Positions 32,097-44,517 of a DNA stretch of 64,000 nucleotides are shown here, in pieces (the first letter of the stretch is position 1; every line of letters starts with the position of its first letter). The position numbers and the translations under genes were made by a program. The stretch comes from Tomocerus qinae (Eukaryota > Arthropoda > Collembola > Entomobryomorpha > Tomoceridae): NCBI GenBank assembly GCA_020055645.1, contig CM034546.1, forward strand, positions 136,297,875-136,361,874, written 5' to 3'. The notes beneath the pieces are model-generated. The model had not been told where the DNA came from and did not search any database. It saw only the letters and a list, made by a program, of their open reading frames with translations.

Positions 32097-35000
32097 TACT
32101 CCCCCCAGTGGCAAGACTTCCAGTATTGTCCACTTCATGGTGCACGTCGATCACACATATCTTGCAAACTGGGCGTCGAAAGATTCCTGTGTTGGTTTCC
32201 ACGTCTACAACTCTTGTGACTCCATCTTTCCCAGGGTAAAGTCTCACAATTCGTCCTCTTGGCCAACATCCTCTTGGTAAGTTTCCATCGGCGATGAAAA
32301 CCAAGTCGCCAACTTTGACATCGTATCCTCTTCGGTGCCACTTTGTACTTTTGGTTAGCGAAGGCAAAAATTCTTTTATCCAACGCTGCCAAAACATATC
32401 CGCAAGCCGCTGCGCCATTCTCCATTGTTTCTTCAGGTAAAAGTCGTCATCTGAAAACATTCCAGGGGCGGCTGCAACACTTGGGGTCCCAATTAGAAAA
32501 TTAAAAGGGGTAATACTCTCCTCATCGTTCGGGTCAGTAGAAACATACGTCAATGGGCGGCTATTGACCACACTCTCCGCTTCAATCAACAACGTATGCA
32601 AAGTTTCTTCCTTTGGAGCTCTCTCCTTCAAAACTGCTTTCAAGGCCGTTTTGACTGAACGCACTAGTCTCTCCCAGGCTCCCCCCATATGTGGGGAAGA
32701 GGGGGGAATGAAATGCCATTCAATTCCCCGTGGGGTCAATTCTTCCATGATCCGTCTCTCGTCTAATTCTTGAATTGCCTTACGTAACTCGGCATCTGCT
32801 CCTCTGAAATTCGTCCCATTGTCGGAGAACATCTTTTCCGGATTTCCCCGTCTGCCAATCATCCGCCGGATTGCCATTATCGCTGAATCCGTCGACAGTG
32901 AGTTGGCTAATTCCAAATGGACGGCTCTTGTAGCCAAGCAAGTGAAAAGAACACCATATCTTTTCTCGCGTCTTCGCCCAATGGTAACCTCCATGGGCCC
33001 AAAGTAGTCGACCCCCGTCACTGAAAATGGTCTTGTGGGTCTTGTCACTCTAAAGTCAGGCAAGGCTCCCATCATTTGGTTTTCTGGTTTGCATCTGGAA
33101 ATCTTGCATTCTTGACATTTGCTCCAGACACTTTTCACTGCAGTCCGCACATTCACGATGTAATATTTTTGTTTCAGCTGGTTCACAACTGACTCCTGTC
33201 CATGATGCCTCGCTTGCACGTGGTAATGCTGAATCAATAATTTTGTATAGTAATTTTTCGGATCCAGCACGATAGGTTGTTTGGTGTCGTGGGCCAATTC
33301 TGGAGAATTTATTGTTCTTCCAGACACTCTTAGAATTCCGCGATCATCCAAGAACAACTTCAATGCTTTCAACCGACTCTCATTAGGCAGGACTTTCTCA
33401 CTTCTTACGTGGCTTATCTCGGCAGGAAAAGATTCAGCTTGGGAAAATCTTGTCAATATCTTCTCTGCCTCTTCACACTCTGAAGGCACCAACGATTTTC
33501 TCAAGTTCCTCTCATCACGTTTTAATTGCAGGTTCTTCACATAGCGTAGAATCCATGCTGTCACTCGCACAAGTTTCGTCCAGGAAGAGAATTTCTTCAC
33601 GTAGCTCTCGAACCAGGCTGATTGATTTATTGTAAATACAAATTCCGATTGGTTCTGTCCCTCCTTTTCACCGGTTACTTCTTGACATATAAGGCTGACC
33701 TGACGAGATGAAAGCTCTTCTTCCACTCCCCCCGTAGGCAGTCCAGTCTCACTCGATTTTATTTTAGGCCACTCACTTTCAGGTTGATACAAAAAGTCGG
33801 GTCCATTAAGCCATCTGCTTCTCTGAGACAAGTCGTTTCTCCCGTTGTCTCGGGTGGCTTCGTCTGCCACATTTTCTAACGTTGGCACCCAATGCCATTC
33901 TTCAACCTCCGAGGCCTCTAGAATTTCTCCAATTCTGTGGCTTACGAACGGCTTATATTTTCTAGCGTCGGAACGGATCCAACAAAACACCGTTCTCGAA
34001 TCAGTCCAGTAGTGCACAGCGTTGAATTTGATTCTGTGCTCCTCCCTCAGAGTTGTTGCCAATCTTGTCGCCATCACTGCCGCTTGCAGCTCCAGACGGG
34101 GTATAGACATTGGCTTTAGTGGGGCCACTCCAGATTTGGCCGCAGTAATTCTCACACTAATCACATTTTCAACTTCCATCCGTAGATAGGCAGCTGCTGC
34201 GAAGGCTTGAGATGACGCATCGCAGAACACATGCAGCTGTATAGATGAAACACATTCCATCTTCAGTGAGTAGCATCTTGGTATTTTCACTTTTCGGATA
34301 TCTTCCAGATCTCCGATCCAATTTTGCCACTTGTCATTTAAAATTTCACTCAGCTAGTCGTCCCAGCCAATACCTGCTCTCCATATCTCTTGCAGCAATA
34401 TCTTCGCACGTACGATATAAGGACTCAAGAATCCCAAGGGGTCGAAAATTGACATTACCAGTTTCAGGACCTCTCGCTTCGTTGGGATCTTGCTCCCCGT
34501 TACAACTTCTGGATTTACTTTCGGAAAACTCGTTGCAAATTCAAATACATCCTCCTCCGGTTTCCACTGCAACCCCAGGACACGTTCGACTTTGAATTCA
34601 CTTTCCAAATTTAAATTCTTACTGTCCATGTTCTCTGCTGACCCAGTAATTTTTCTTAACACATCTGGTGAATTGCTGATCCATTTCGTAATGGTGAAAC
34701 CTCCTCGCTTGTGGATTTCAGTCACCTCACGAATAACTTGAACAGCTTCCTCTTCATCATTTACACTATCCAAATAGTCGTCGACGTAGTGTTGACCAAC
34801 AATAGCTTCCACGGCTCTCGGAAACTGAACTCTGAACTCTTCAGCGTTCTTATTTTTCACCTCTTGGGCTAAGGAGGGAGAACATGCCGCACCAAATATC
34901 ATGACGTTCATCTGCCACACTTCTGGCGGCTTCTGTCTCTCTCTTCCCCTCCACAGGAAACGCTGAGCCTGTCGGTCTTCTTCTCTTATGCTAACCTGGT

Positions 35001-37719
35001 GAAACATTTCCGCTATATCACCGGAGAAAGCAATTCTTCTTTCGCGGAATTTCAACAATACTCCAACGAGAGAACACATCATGTCCGGTCCAGTTAATAA
35101 CTCATCGTTAAGGCTCACTCCTTGGCTTTTGGCTGCCGCGTCGAAAACAAGACGAACCTTTCCTGGCTTATTGGGATGCACAACTCCAAAATGGGGCAAG
35201 TACCACGTTTTGGAGGTCTCTACAGCTGCTTCTTCAGATGACAATCGACGGGCATATCCTTTTCTTTCGTAATCCACGAATTTTTTGATATACTCTGCCG
35301 CATACACTTCATCTCGATCCATTTTCTTCTCAATGGTTCTCAGTCTCTGCTCAGCTGTTTTCTTGCTCGCGGGGAGTTGTGGATTATCACTTCTCCACAA
35401 CAGCCCAGTCTCCCATCCAAGTCCTTTTCGATTAACTGACTGATTCATGATTTCTCTGGCCCTTGAATCATCCTTTGATCGTGGCTTCTCCGCTTTAAGG
35501 TTCACTCCGAACGTCTCAGTCTTGAAAAAGTCTTTCACTAGTGAATGTAATTCTTCATCCTTACATTCTTGATGACTGACATGGTTAGTAAATTCTACAT
35601 CTTCTCTGTCACTATTGTAGCAGTCTGACCCATGGACAACCCACCCGAGCTTAGTCAACGAGGCACACGGCGCATTTCTTGCTCCCTCGACGGTGCGGCT
35701 CACTCTCAATAACTCATTGTTATCTTGTCCAATTAAGATATGTGGAACTCCATTCTTAAAGGACGCTGCGTTGACACCAGCCAGATGTTTCCATTTTCTC
35801 TTCAGCTGCGACATGTCCACTGATTGAGATGGTAGCTTCATTTCTCTCTTCACTTTAACATTTCGCAGAATATGATCTTCTTTCCGATTCCTCCCGGAGA
35901 TCTGAAGTGAAACTCGCATCACATCCTTTTCATATTTGTAAGTAGAATCCACCCAGCGCATTTGCAAATCACTTTTGGGCCCTTTCAACTTAAGGGCGGC
36001 TGCAGCTTCTTCCGATATCATCGTCATTGTTGAACAAGTATCCAGCATGGCATACGTGTCCATTTTTCCTCCAGGTCCACTAATGGTCACAGGAATAACA
36101 CATAATAAAATATCGTTACCCTTCCGATGGTTAGTACATAAGGTATCTTCCTTTTCTACTTCAGGCTCCTTATTAATTTTCTTCTTTCCAAAATGAAGAC
36201 TGAGATGGTGTGGCTTGTCACACCCATCCTTTCCACAATTGTCTTCTTTGCACTCAGGTGACATGTGACCAAATCGTAGGCACTTGAAACAGAGTTTGGC
36301 ATCTCTCACGGTATTTATGCGCTTATTGACATCCTTCTTCAAAAATATACGACACGTTTCAAGCCAATGATTATTTTTATTGCACAGTACGCACTTACAG
36401 TCTCCAGTATCTTCGGATTTCTCATTCGAAGTAGTGAAAACTCCTTCTCGTCGATTTCTCTTCGATTTATTCTTTTCATCCTCCCGGACAAACTCTGGTT
36501 TCACACTCGACAAATTGCGATACACATTCGCCTCCTTTGCACGTAGGTCGAGCCACGAAGAGAAATCTGACAGATCCACAGTTGGCTTTTTGATTACTTC
36601 TGCTGCCCAGCTGTCCCTCTTCGAAGCCGGCAATTTTCCCACAAGGTCATCTAATAGCTGAGGGTTAGTCATATGTCCTGTATGCTCCAACGTCTTCATC
36701 GTCGCCACCAGATTACGTACCGAATTTGACATGTCGATAGTCAGCTGTGGCTTGTCATCCTTCAAAACAGGCATATTTTTCACTTTGTTGACTAGAGCTT
36801 GAATAATGAGTCTAGGCTGCCCAAAATTCATCTCCAGCGTCTCAATTATTTTCTTCACATTTTCTGGAATAGTCATCATAGACACCACTGCTTCTTTGGC
36901 CTTACCCCTCAAGCACTTACGTAATCTTCGGAGATTTTCGCCATCAGAAAACTTGCACATTGTTGTAGTACTATTGTACTCTTCAATAAACGCAGGCCAT
37001 TCCTCCGAATCGCCGTAAAATGGTTGCAGCTCCTTCCCCACAGACTGACGAGTAATAAAATTTTGAATATTACCTCCCATCTGGCTGTTCATTTGAAACT
37101 GGGCGAGGGCTGTAATCGCTTCTGCCATCGTGCTCATTGCACTAGTGTTCTTCTCCGGAACATTATTTTCTCCTCCAGGTGGTGGGGTTGGGACATTTCT
37201 AACAGAAGGCGGCGGCGAAACATTACCCACTGACGGCGGCGGCGTAACATGACCCACTGACTCCTGCTGATTTCGAACCCAATCCTCAACTCTCGAACCA
37301 CCACTCTCTTCCTCGTCGGGCATTGTCACAAAATCTTCTGAACCACTAGAAGTGAGCTCTTCGTTTTCCTCATCAATTTTCACTTTCCTGAGCTCTAACC
37401 TTTTGGCAGCAAGCCTCTTTTTTCGGTTAAGTACTTCTTCCTCCAGTTGAAGTATTTCTTCTTCTACTTGGACTTCAGCTTCCAGTCGTCTTCGCAGCAG
37501 TCTACTGGCTGTTGTTCTTACACTAGAACTTGATCGAGATTTGGACACTGAAGGTTCACTACGTCGTTGCGGATTATTTTGGGCGTCCACTGACTGCTCC
37601 AAATCCTCCTTCCTCTGTCGACGCCTTCCCTCGAGCATTCCAAACTCTGGACTCTCCTTGGCCACTCTTCGACTTCTTCGTGCTGCCTCTGCACTGGCTT
37701 CAGGTTGCTGACCATCCAT
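31933..37719 (-). CDS. BEL/Pao Gag-Pol polyprotein with one in-frame stop
   Basis: The ATG at 37719 opens a frame of about 1,120 codons to a TAG at 34356-34354. The same frame continues open to 31933. In order: a charged, coiled-coil-prone Gag start; two Cys/His knuckles (CVLCNKNNHWLETC and CFKCLRFGHMSPEC); an aspartic protease with MLDTCST in place of the usual D-S/T-G; reverse transcriptase with VRLVFDAA, SGDIAEMFHQV and YVDDYLDS; the stop; RNase H (FCDASSQA); integrase zinc finger (HYHVQARHHG, CQECKISRC); and DDE core (GVDYFGP, SDNGTNF, PHMGGAWERL). The stop falls between reverse transcriptase and RNase H, so without readthrough the second half is not made. A single lesion in an otherwise open frame fits youth. 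Confidence 0.88.
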
Positions 37720-37780
37720 TGTCACTTTTATTCACTTTTGAATGTCACAGAAAATTCTCAATTTCACTGAATCTCACTGA

Positions 37781-37799
37781 TTCCCGGGTTTCGGCACCA
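37781..37799 (-). promoter_or_regulatory. Primer-binding site of BEL/Pao element
   Basis: Read on the element strand it is TGGTGCCGAAACCCGGGAA, two bases after the 5' LTR. It has the TGG start expected of a tRNA 3'-end complement and is where minus-strand DNA synthesis would begin. Confidence 0.75.
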
Positions 37800-37801
37800 T
37801 A

Positions 37802-38276
37802 TGTTTTTGCCAGATTCACACTAAACTATCTTTGCCGAAAAAGGTATAGCCTAGCTAAATGGACTTATAAAACAGACACGCACGATCAACTCTTGATCAA
37901 ATGAGCCACTGCCTAGATCCAATATCTGACCTGCTCAATAATTGCAATTTCTCAAACTGCGAAATGAATATTCATAAAGTTAATTTTACTACAACACAAG
38001 ACTTCTCAAAATCACAATATTCCAAATAATCAAATGCGTAATAAAATAAAACTGAACAATTCCACTATTTTCGTGAGCCTGGTGGGTCCGCTCTGTCGTT
38101 ACTCGTACGATTCTATCGCTTCTCCTTCTCTGCAACGACCTTTCGCAACGTGCTCTCGCCAGTGACTGATGCTTCTCGTAGCTTCTCTTTTCCTACTCTC
38201 CTACGAACAAAGCTCCTTAGCCCGCTCGATTTATCCAACGCGCCATTCTTCTCATTCTCAACTTCCCCCGATAACA
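37802..38276 (-). repeat. 5' LTR of BEL/Pao element
   Basis: 475 bp, the same sequence as the 3' LTR. It is bounded inward by two bases and the primer-binding site, and outward by the TTACT duplication. Confidence 0.9.
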
Positions 38277-38390
38277 TTACTGAAATTAGTAACTTTGTCT
38301 TCTAGGCTTGTAGCATCACCAATAAGATTGTCTAGTTCGATAACATGTTCTAATGCTTTAGACATTTTGTTCACGTTTTGTTCAAGAAAT

Positions 38391-39057
38391 AGCCTCAATG
38401 CATTTTTTTGTTTTGTACACGAAACAGTCTTAATGAACTTTTTGTTTGATGCATTGAGGCTATTTCGCACATAAAACAAAAAATGCATTGACACCATTTC
38501 GTGCACAAAACGAAAAGTGCTTTGAGGCTAAATCGTTCCTTAAGGGAAGGCTTGTGTACTGCTGTAAAACTTCAGCTCTCTGTTGTAAAACTGCAGTATC
38601 TTGTGAAACTGTAGTAACTGGTTGTAAAACATCTCACTACCCATAGATCTTAAACTTTGGAAGAAAAAATTACGGGATCCGCACTTTACAGCCTACAATA
38701 AAACAAAATTAAAACTGCGAATATCAAAATGAAAAATACTACTGCATAAAATATTTAGTTTTGTTGTATTTTTGATTCTTGAAGAGTGTTGCATAGGTAT
38801 ATCTTAATTTATAAAATATCATAAATAATGCTTGATTTTCCATACATTTGCATTATATTACGTTATGATTAACTAAACTAGTTTCAAGATGGTAATCAAG
38901 AAAATGACTTGCAAGAACACAAAATTTCATGCTTGCAAACACAAGGATTAAAAGCTAAAAATATTGGAAAAATAGGAATTTGTATGGTACACACAGGAAT
39001 TTTTGTATGCCAAGAAATTTCATCGAACAGTCGCGCATTTGTATAGTACGTTATAGA
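38391..39057. other. Repeat-like spacer beyond LINE
   Basis: Between 38395 and 38540, short blocks (GCCTCAATGCATTTTT, ACGAAAC, AAAACAAAAAATGCATTG) recur in both orientations. A TGTTGTAAAACTGCAGTA motif repeats near 38560-38640. No gene seen. Confidence 0.45.
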
Positions 39058-39180
39058 GAAGGCCGCAGCGAGGGGGGCACCGGGGCACGTGCTCCCCCCT
39101 CCGAAATCGAGAAAAATAAATAAATTTTTGACTAAAAACCAAAAAAATCGCTAAAATTTTACCTTAGGGTGTTTTTATAT
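39058..39180. repeat. Copy of dispersed GC-rich/A-rich repeat
   Basis: GGCCGCAGCGAGGGGGGCA, GGCACGTGC and CCCTCCGAAATCGAGAAAAATAAAT blocks recur at about 55605-55690 in the same order. Confidence 0.6.
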
Positions 39181-39559
39181 TACTTGTATTTCTTGCACTT
39201 TCAGTACTAATTGAATTTTATTTTCAAATCAAATAAAAATGTTCTTACACAACAATGACCAAATCACAATCATCAAAACCACAATTTTGTCTTAGTGCCT
39301 CTAGATATTGTCTGTTATATGTTCTGTTAGATATGTTTGGACTATCTGTAGCGCCAATCGTATAAATTCCAACTCAAATTGTGTGAATATGGTTAGCAAC
39401 TTTATTTTCATATCTAAGTTTATAAAATGTTTGGTCCATCCGGAGCACAAGGCGAGGTCGATTGAGGGGTCTAGGACCAACTTTAATTCCGAGCTTCGTT
39501 TTTACTTATTTAAAAAATTAAGAAATGTACCAGTTAACATTTTTTAGCTACAATTTTCT
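39181..39559. other. Spacer, no gene seen
   Basis: AT-rich. A 79-codon plus-strand frame at 39308-39547 has no recognisable features. Confidence 0.35.
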
Positions 39560-41220
39560 TTGACAAGATGTCAATTATTAAAATGTATACAAATAATATG
39601 TAAAAACAAATTTGTAATATAATGGTTAGTTTTAAAATATTAGTCTGTCTTTTTCTATCTACAATAATTGTCCTTTGCTTGAAATGTCAACTATTAATTC
39701 TATACACATAGTATATATGTAAAAATGAATTTGTTAGAAAAATAACGGTTATTTTTAGGCTACGAGTCAGTACCTTTATACAAATTAATTGGCAACTTAC
39801 CAGATTCGTTGGTGGGCAATAGATACTTCTAGACCAAAGGTTACGTTTTAAGTCTAGAATTTTTACCAAAAATTTTCTAAATTATTTTTTCTTGTACTAA
39901 AATATGAATAAAATTTTTTTATCTGAATGTTCCAGCCAAAATCCTTCAACGTTTCCTATAAAGTTAAAATCTGATCTTCGTCAAAAGTTTTCATGAAAAT
40001 CTGGGGTGGACGCCAATGAGATAATACTAATCTTTCATTTAGACGCAATTTCCAAATTTTTTTATTGACTTTTCTTCTTTCCTAGCTATCACAAACTGTT
40101 CAAATCTTTTTTATTTGGGAAACATTACCAGCCAACCTTTACTGTCTACAATGATTTTTCTTTACCCGAAATGTCAACTATTAATTCTATACACATAGTA
40201 TGAAAAAATGAATTTGTTAGAAAAATAATGGTTGTTATTCGGCTACGGGTCAGTACCTTTATAAACATTAATTCGCACATTACTGGTGCTATTAGTGATC
40301 ACTAGTAGAAGCCTTTAGGCCACAGATTAAATTTCGATTTCGAGTCTTAAAATTCCCCAAAAAGATTTATAAATTTTCTTTGAGTAATTTTTTTTCACAG
40401 CCATCAAAAATTGTTCAATCGCTCTCAAAACTTAGGAAACGTACGAAAGTAACTTTTCTCAACACGATTGTCTGTATACAAAATGTTAACTATTACTTGT
40501 ACACAAATGGAGTATAAAGCACATTTGTAATAAAAAAGTTTAAATAATGGTCAGCATTAAAGTACCGAGTTTGTAATCTTATGGAAATTAATTAGCAACT
40601 TACCGGTTCTGTTGGTTTGCAATAGATATCTCTACGCCAAAGGTTACGTTTTGAATCTCACACACAGTACCCCAAAATGCTCTAATTTTTTTCTTGTACT
40701 AAAATATTGATTAAAAATTTTCGTCTGGATGTTCCACCCAAAATCCTTCTACATCCTCTTGAGAGTTAAAACTTGATCTTCGTCGAAAGTTTTCATACAA
40801 TTCTGTGGTGGACGCCAATGAGATAATATTTACCTTTCATTTAGACACAATTTCCAAACCTTTTGTAAATGATTTTCTTCTTTCTTAGCTTTAACAAACT
40901 GTTCAAAACCTTTTTTTAATTGGGAAACCTACGAGCCAATATTTATTTCTGTCTACAATTGTCCTTTGTCTAAATGTCAACTATTAACCGTATACACCCG
41001 TATGTAAAACATTGTTAGATAAATAATGGTTATTATTCGGCTACTGAGTCGTTACCATTATGGAAACTTATTGGCACCTTACTCGTTCTGTTGGTGGTTA
41101 CTACAACCCTTCAGGCCAAAGTTGAAGTATCTACTCTCAAGCTACCCCAAAACATTTAAAAAAAATCATTTTATTGCTTTTCTCCTTTCCTAGCTACCAC
41201 CAATTGTTCAAAACGTTTTT
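39560..41220. repeat. Long-period tandem repeat (about 803 bp, two higher-order units)
   Basis: The block GACGCCAATGAGATAATA recurs at about 40010 and 40812, and GGCAACTTACC plus CAATAGATA plus CCAAAGGTTACG at about 39795 and 40600, giving a period near 803 bp. Each unit contains two related halves of about 483 and 320 bp, marked by TGTCAACTATTAA-TATACAC near 39687, 40169, 40487 and 40976. Copies have diverged by tens of percent. No coding frame is conserved between them. Confidence 0.75.
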
Positions 41221-42168
41221 AATGATATGATGATATTTGGACTTCAGGCACTGCAACTAATCAGCGATGCTGATTCAGCAATTGTAACAATATCTGGCAA
41301 CTTAGGTAATTAATGCAGAATAAATGTCATTTAAATGATATCGTTTCATTGCGCTTTCGCTGAATATTTAGATATAAATATTAATCCGATGTAGTATGTA
41401 TTTAAGATTAAATAGAGAACATTAAAACTTACTTCATTCTGCATTGGTGTAATCGTGTGAGTGAATTGTCATAATTTACCATTATCCTACACCTTAAACT
41501 ATATTTCATATCATCACCTTTTAATCATTGCTCTTTGTCAACAGGGCCTGGGTCCTGTTACCGGCTAATCATGTATATTGGTTAAGTCCGAAATACTGTT
41601 AACCCGAGGTGGGGTATGCAAACGCGCTTGCGCATTGCAACAAAAGCCACAAAGTCTATCACTCTTTTTCATTTTCCTGGGGCTACATTCAACGCCATCG
41701 CACGTAATCATTTAGCATAATTGGTTGCATACTTTATTGAAAATGTCGTAGTAATTGTAAGGAAATAGGAAATTCCATTCCACAGGCTGGAGGAGGGGCT
41801 ATCAACTTTGCTTGCTAATTACAGTCGAAACCCTTTGAGCTACCAAGTCGAATTTTTTCAAAAACAATAGAAAATACATCCTGACACCAGCAAAAAACAA
41901 ATTCAACACTATTTGAAATTTATTGCAAGATTTTTTAAAGTTATATATATGCGAGGAATTATATCGATTATAGCTCATTCGAAAGGTCAAATGTCGTGTA
42001 ATGTTATAACGTTGCATACCGTTACGATTATGCTTCATGACAACTTGTTTAGCACATCACTTTCCCACACGCATTTGTACATGGTTTATTATATTTGACA
42101 GTCATTATAATGTAAGTTTAAAAATCCGACTAAATTATTTTCAGGATCTCATTTTGTACTCTGATGCT
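41221..42168. other. Intergenic, no gene seen
   Basis: Unique-looking AT-rich spacer downstream of astacin copy 2. The last 40 bases match the 3' flank of copy 1. Confidence 0.4.
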
Positions 42169-43385
42169 TCATACCTGACAACTGTATTGGTTACAATCAC
42201 AATTATAGAAAAGATTCATTCTGACGATATCGGTGCGAGAGAGTCTGCCATAGCCATTTCCGGGTTCTCCACACGGTCCCGATCCTGGTTGCCACGGTTG
42301 TCTCTTAAAGCAGGAATATTCTGTGCATCCAGGGTACATCATAATACTATCATAGTCATAGGTTAGTCCCAGAGTGGTATATTCGGGTGGCTGTCGTTTG
42401 GGGTAAGTATCTGCATTGCAGCCTTGGATATTTGAGTCAAAGTAGATGTAATCATCTCTGTCCGTTCGCTGATGTTCGTGGTCGAAGCACAAAGAGTGGC
42501 CCAACTCGTGGACCAGCCACTCGGCATTTGCACAAGCAGGTCCCACACTGCAGAATTGTGATCCCCCATAAGGACCACAGATTTGCGAAAGTCCGCAGTT
42601 GGTAGCAGTGTTGACTGTCGGGTCATTTATAATCGACACCCAATAAGTGTCGTCCTGATTTGCTGCATAAAATCGAATGCAAGTGTTTTCTTCATAGTTT
42701 TGAATGGCTTTTGTAATTTCGGCCCGCGTTTCCTCCGTCCATCCCGCTTGGGTGTAGTTGATGTAGTAAGGTATGAGGGCATATGGCCAGCGATTTGCGT
42801 AATCTAGGGCGTTTTTCTAATAAACAGATAATGTACCATTTTGTTAAATCATTACGCTAAATTTTAATAATTTATGTTGAAGTCCTTGAATTACCGTTAA
42901 GTTGGATGGTCTAACTGGTGGATGAGGAAGTGGGATACCTTCTCCCCCGATATTCGGAAAGCGTTGACTATTTACATAATCCCGCGGTGTTAGATATGGC
43001 AATCCATTAACTATGGTAAATAAATTAATATTAAGATTTTCCATTTGAAAAAAATAATAATTAATTTCAACTCACCTGTGTAGTTATTGTTGTTCTTGCA
43101 GCAGAAATGCTTGTATCTATCTGCATTTCCTTTACATCTAACTGTTCTGTCCAACTTGTAGCCGCTTGGACAGACTTCACTTCTTCTTTTCGTGTAGTGG
43201 TAATTGTGACAATTTTTACCCGGTGCACAACGGGCGATTGTAAATGGACCCCCTCGTGAGTTACATTCGTCGTCTATCCATTTACACGGTTCTTTTGCTT
43301 TACATTGCTTCAATTTACCTTCCACTGATAAAAACAAAAATGAAGCAGATAATAAAAACAGGGAAAAAGTTCTGAATGAAGGCAT
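42169..43385 (-). CDS. Secreted astacin metalloprotease, copy 2
   Basis: Exons 43385-43076, 43010-42895 and 42816-42169 give 357 residues, the same length as copy 1. Signal peptide (FSLFLLSASFLFLSVEG), Cys-rich module (KQCKAKEPCKWIDDEC), linker (YLTPRDY), zinc site HELGHSLCFDHEHQR and Met-turn SIMMYPG are all conserved, so it should be active. The final coding exon is continuous where copy 1 has an intron. Introns 1 and 2 sit at identical positions and phases in both copies. Similarity also covers about 270 bases upstream, which argues for duplication of the gene with its promoter. Sequence differences cluster on surface loops, such as the region after the first zinc helix. Confidence 0.9.
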
Positions 43386-44517
43386 TAAATGTAATATGCT
43401 GTACAATTTGGAGATCAAAGTATCGAAAGCTCGTCAAAAGGTGATAATGTTATAGCAATGAACAGGTTTGATCTAATGTTTGTTGATGACACTAGTTTTA
43501 TGCGACCATATAGATGAATAAAAACTATCTTAATTCGGTTCACTGACCAATATAGGATCTGTACAATCGTAATTATCAACTGCTAGCAATCTGCGATTTA
43601 CTGGTTGGCAATGACATTATCATAATATAATTGTATACATATGTCAAAACGGTCGTTCACTTATATCTACATCGCTAACAGTTGTTACAGCGTGTCTTTC
43701 CATAACAGGAGTCTTTTTCATTTAAGTGAAATTGTCGAGTTTAAAAGGCAAAAATATATATTTCCCAACTAGATTCCCTAATGACTTATACATGCGTATA
43801 AATTATATGTCCGTTTACAGACTTGTTCGAGCATAACCAAACTCATTACAATTTGGTATGGAATCATTACTATTTTAATTTGGGTGCCCGGTGTTTATTA
43901 TACAGATTTGCTGATAATTAAAATTTTGGTGGATATCGTTACATATTATAGTGAAATTATTATTAGATAAATACCATAATACCAATCGTCTATAGTAAGT
44001 TGAATGTTGAAAGTGTTTACACGAGCTGGTGAATTATGGTAGAGAAAGGTTTAAGAAATTACTGATATGGCTTATGGTGTTTATCTGCATAGTCCGGCTT
44101 TGGTACAAATGATTTTGTACCGAAACGAAGCCGACTTGTCTTACAACAATTGCACAGTTTGTCTCATTTTGTAATCATCAGTTTTTGGTAGAGAACCAAC
44201 ATTTATTGCCAATAGGGCGTATTTGGTGGACACTGGATGTTGTAAAAATGTCGTTTTAAAATGCAAACTCGTAAATAATTACATTCAACAGCAATGAAAA
44301 TTTGAAATCGCTGAAAGTCGTTGTATAAAGGTTTTATAAATTAAATAATTGTTTACTTTTGTGCTCTTTGATCAATTATTAAGCAATAAAGTGGTCATAA
44401 TATGGTTTTAATACAGGGCTTCTATTTATTTTGATATTTATAGTTATACTTTTTAATAAAGAGATACACAACATTTAGAATTACAATAGGTATGCCTTAA
44501 AGTAAAATGAAAAGAAT
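43386..44517. other. Astacin 2 upstream region
   Basis: The first 270 bases parallel the upstream region of copy 1. The remainder is AT-rich with no gene seen. Confidence 0.45.

Larger units (their letters stand above)
31622..38276 (-). mobile_element. BEL/Pao LTR retrotransposon, near-intact and young
   Basis: The 6,655-bp element lies between 5-bp duplications TTACT at 31617-31621 and 38277-38281. Two 475-bp LTRs begin TG and end CA on the element strand and read identical base for base. A primer-binding site follows the 5' LTR. One long Gag-Pol frame carries Gag, zinc knuckles, protease, reverse transcriptase, RNase H and integrase in the BEL/Pao order. It interrupts the older LINE. Identical LTRs imply very recent insertion or recent gene conversion. 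Confidence 0.93.
29302..38390 (-). mobile_element. 5'-truncated LINE (Jockey/CR1-like), split by a BEL/Pao insertion
   Basis: A non-LTR retrotransposon of about 2.4 kb lies in two parts, 38390-38277 and 31621-29302, separated by the LTR element. Its 3' end carries a (TAAA)n tail at 29302-29327 after a short untranslated region. There is no endonuclease domain, so the copy is truncated at its 5' end, as is usual after incomplete reverse transcription. The exact 5' limit near 38390 is approximate. Confidence 0.75.

Noticed and set aside
32135-33635. Several plus- and minus-strand frames inside the LTR element
   Set aside because: Alternative-frame shadows of Pol; the catalytic motifs are all in one other frame.
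38258-38506. 82-codon minus-strand frame
   Set aside because: Composite of the LINE ORF fragment, LTR edge and repeat sequence; not a gene.
39308-39547. 79-codon plus-strand frame
   Set aside because: No conserved motif, no splice context, next to repeats.
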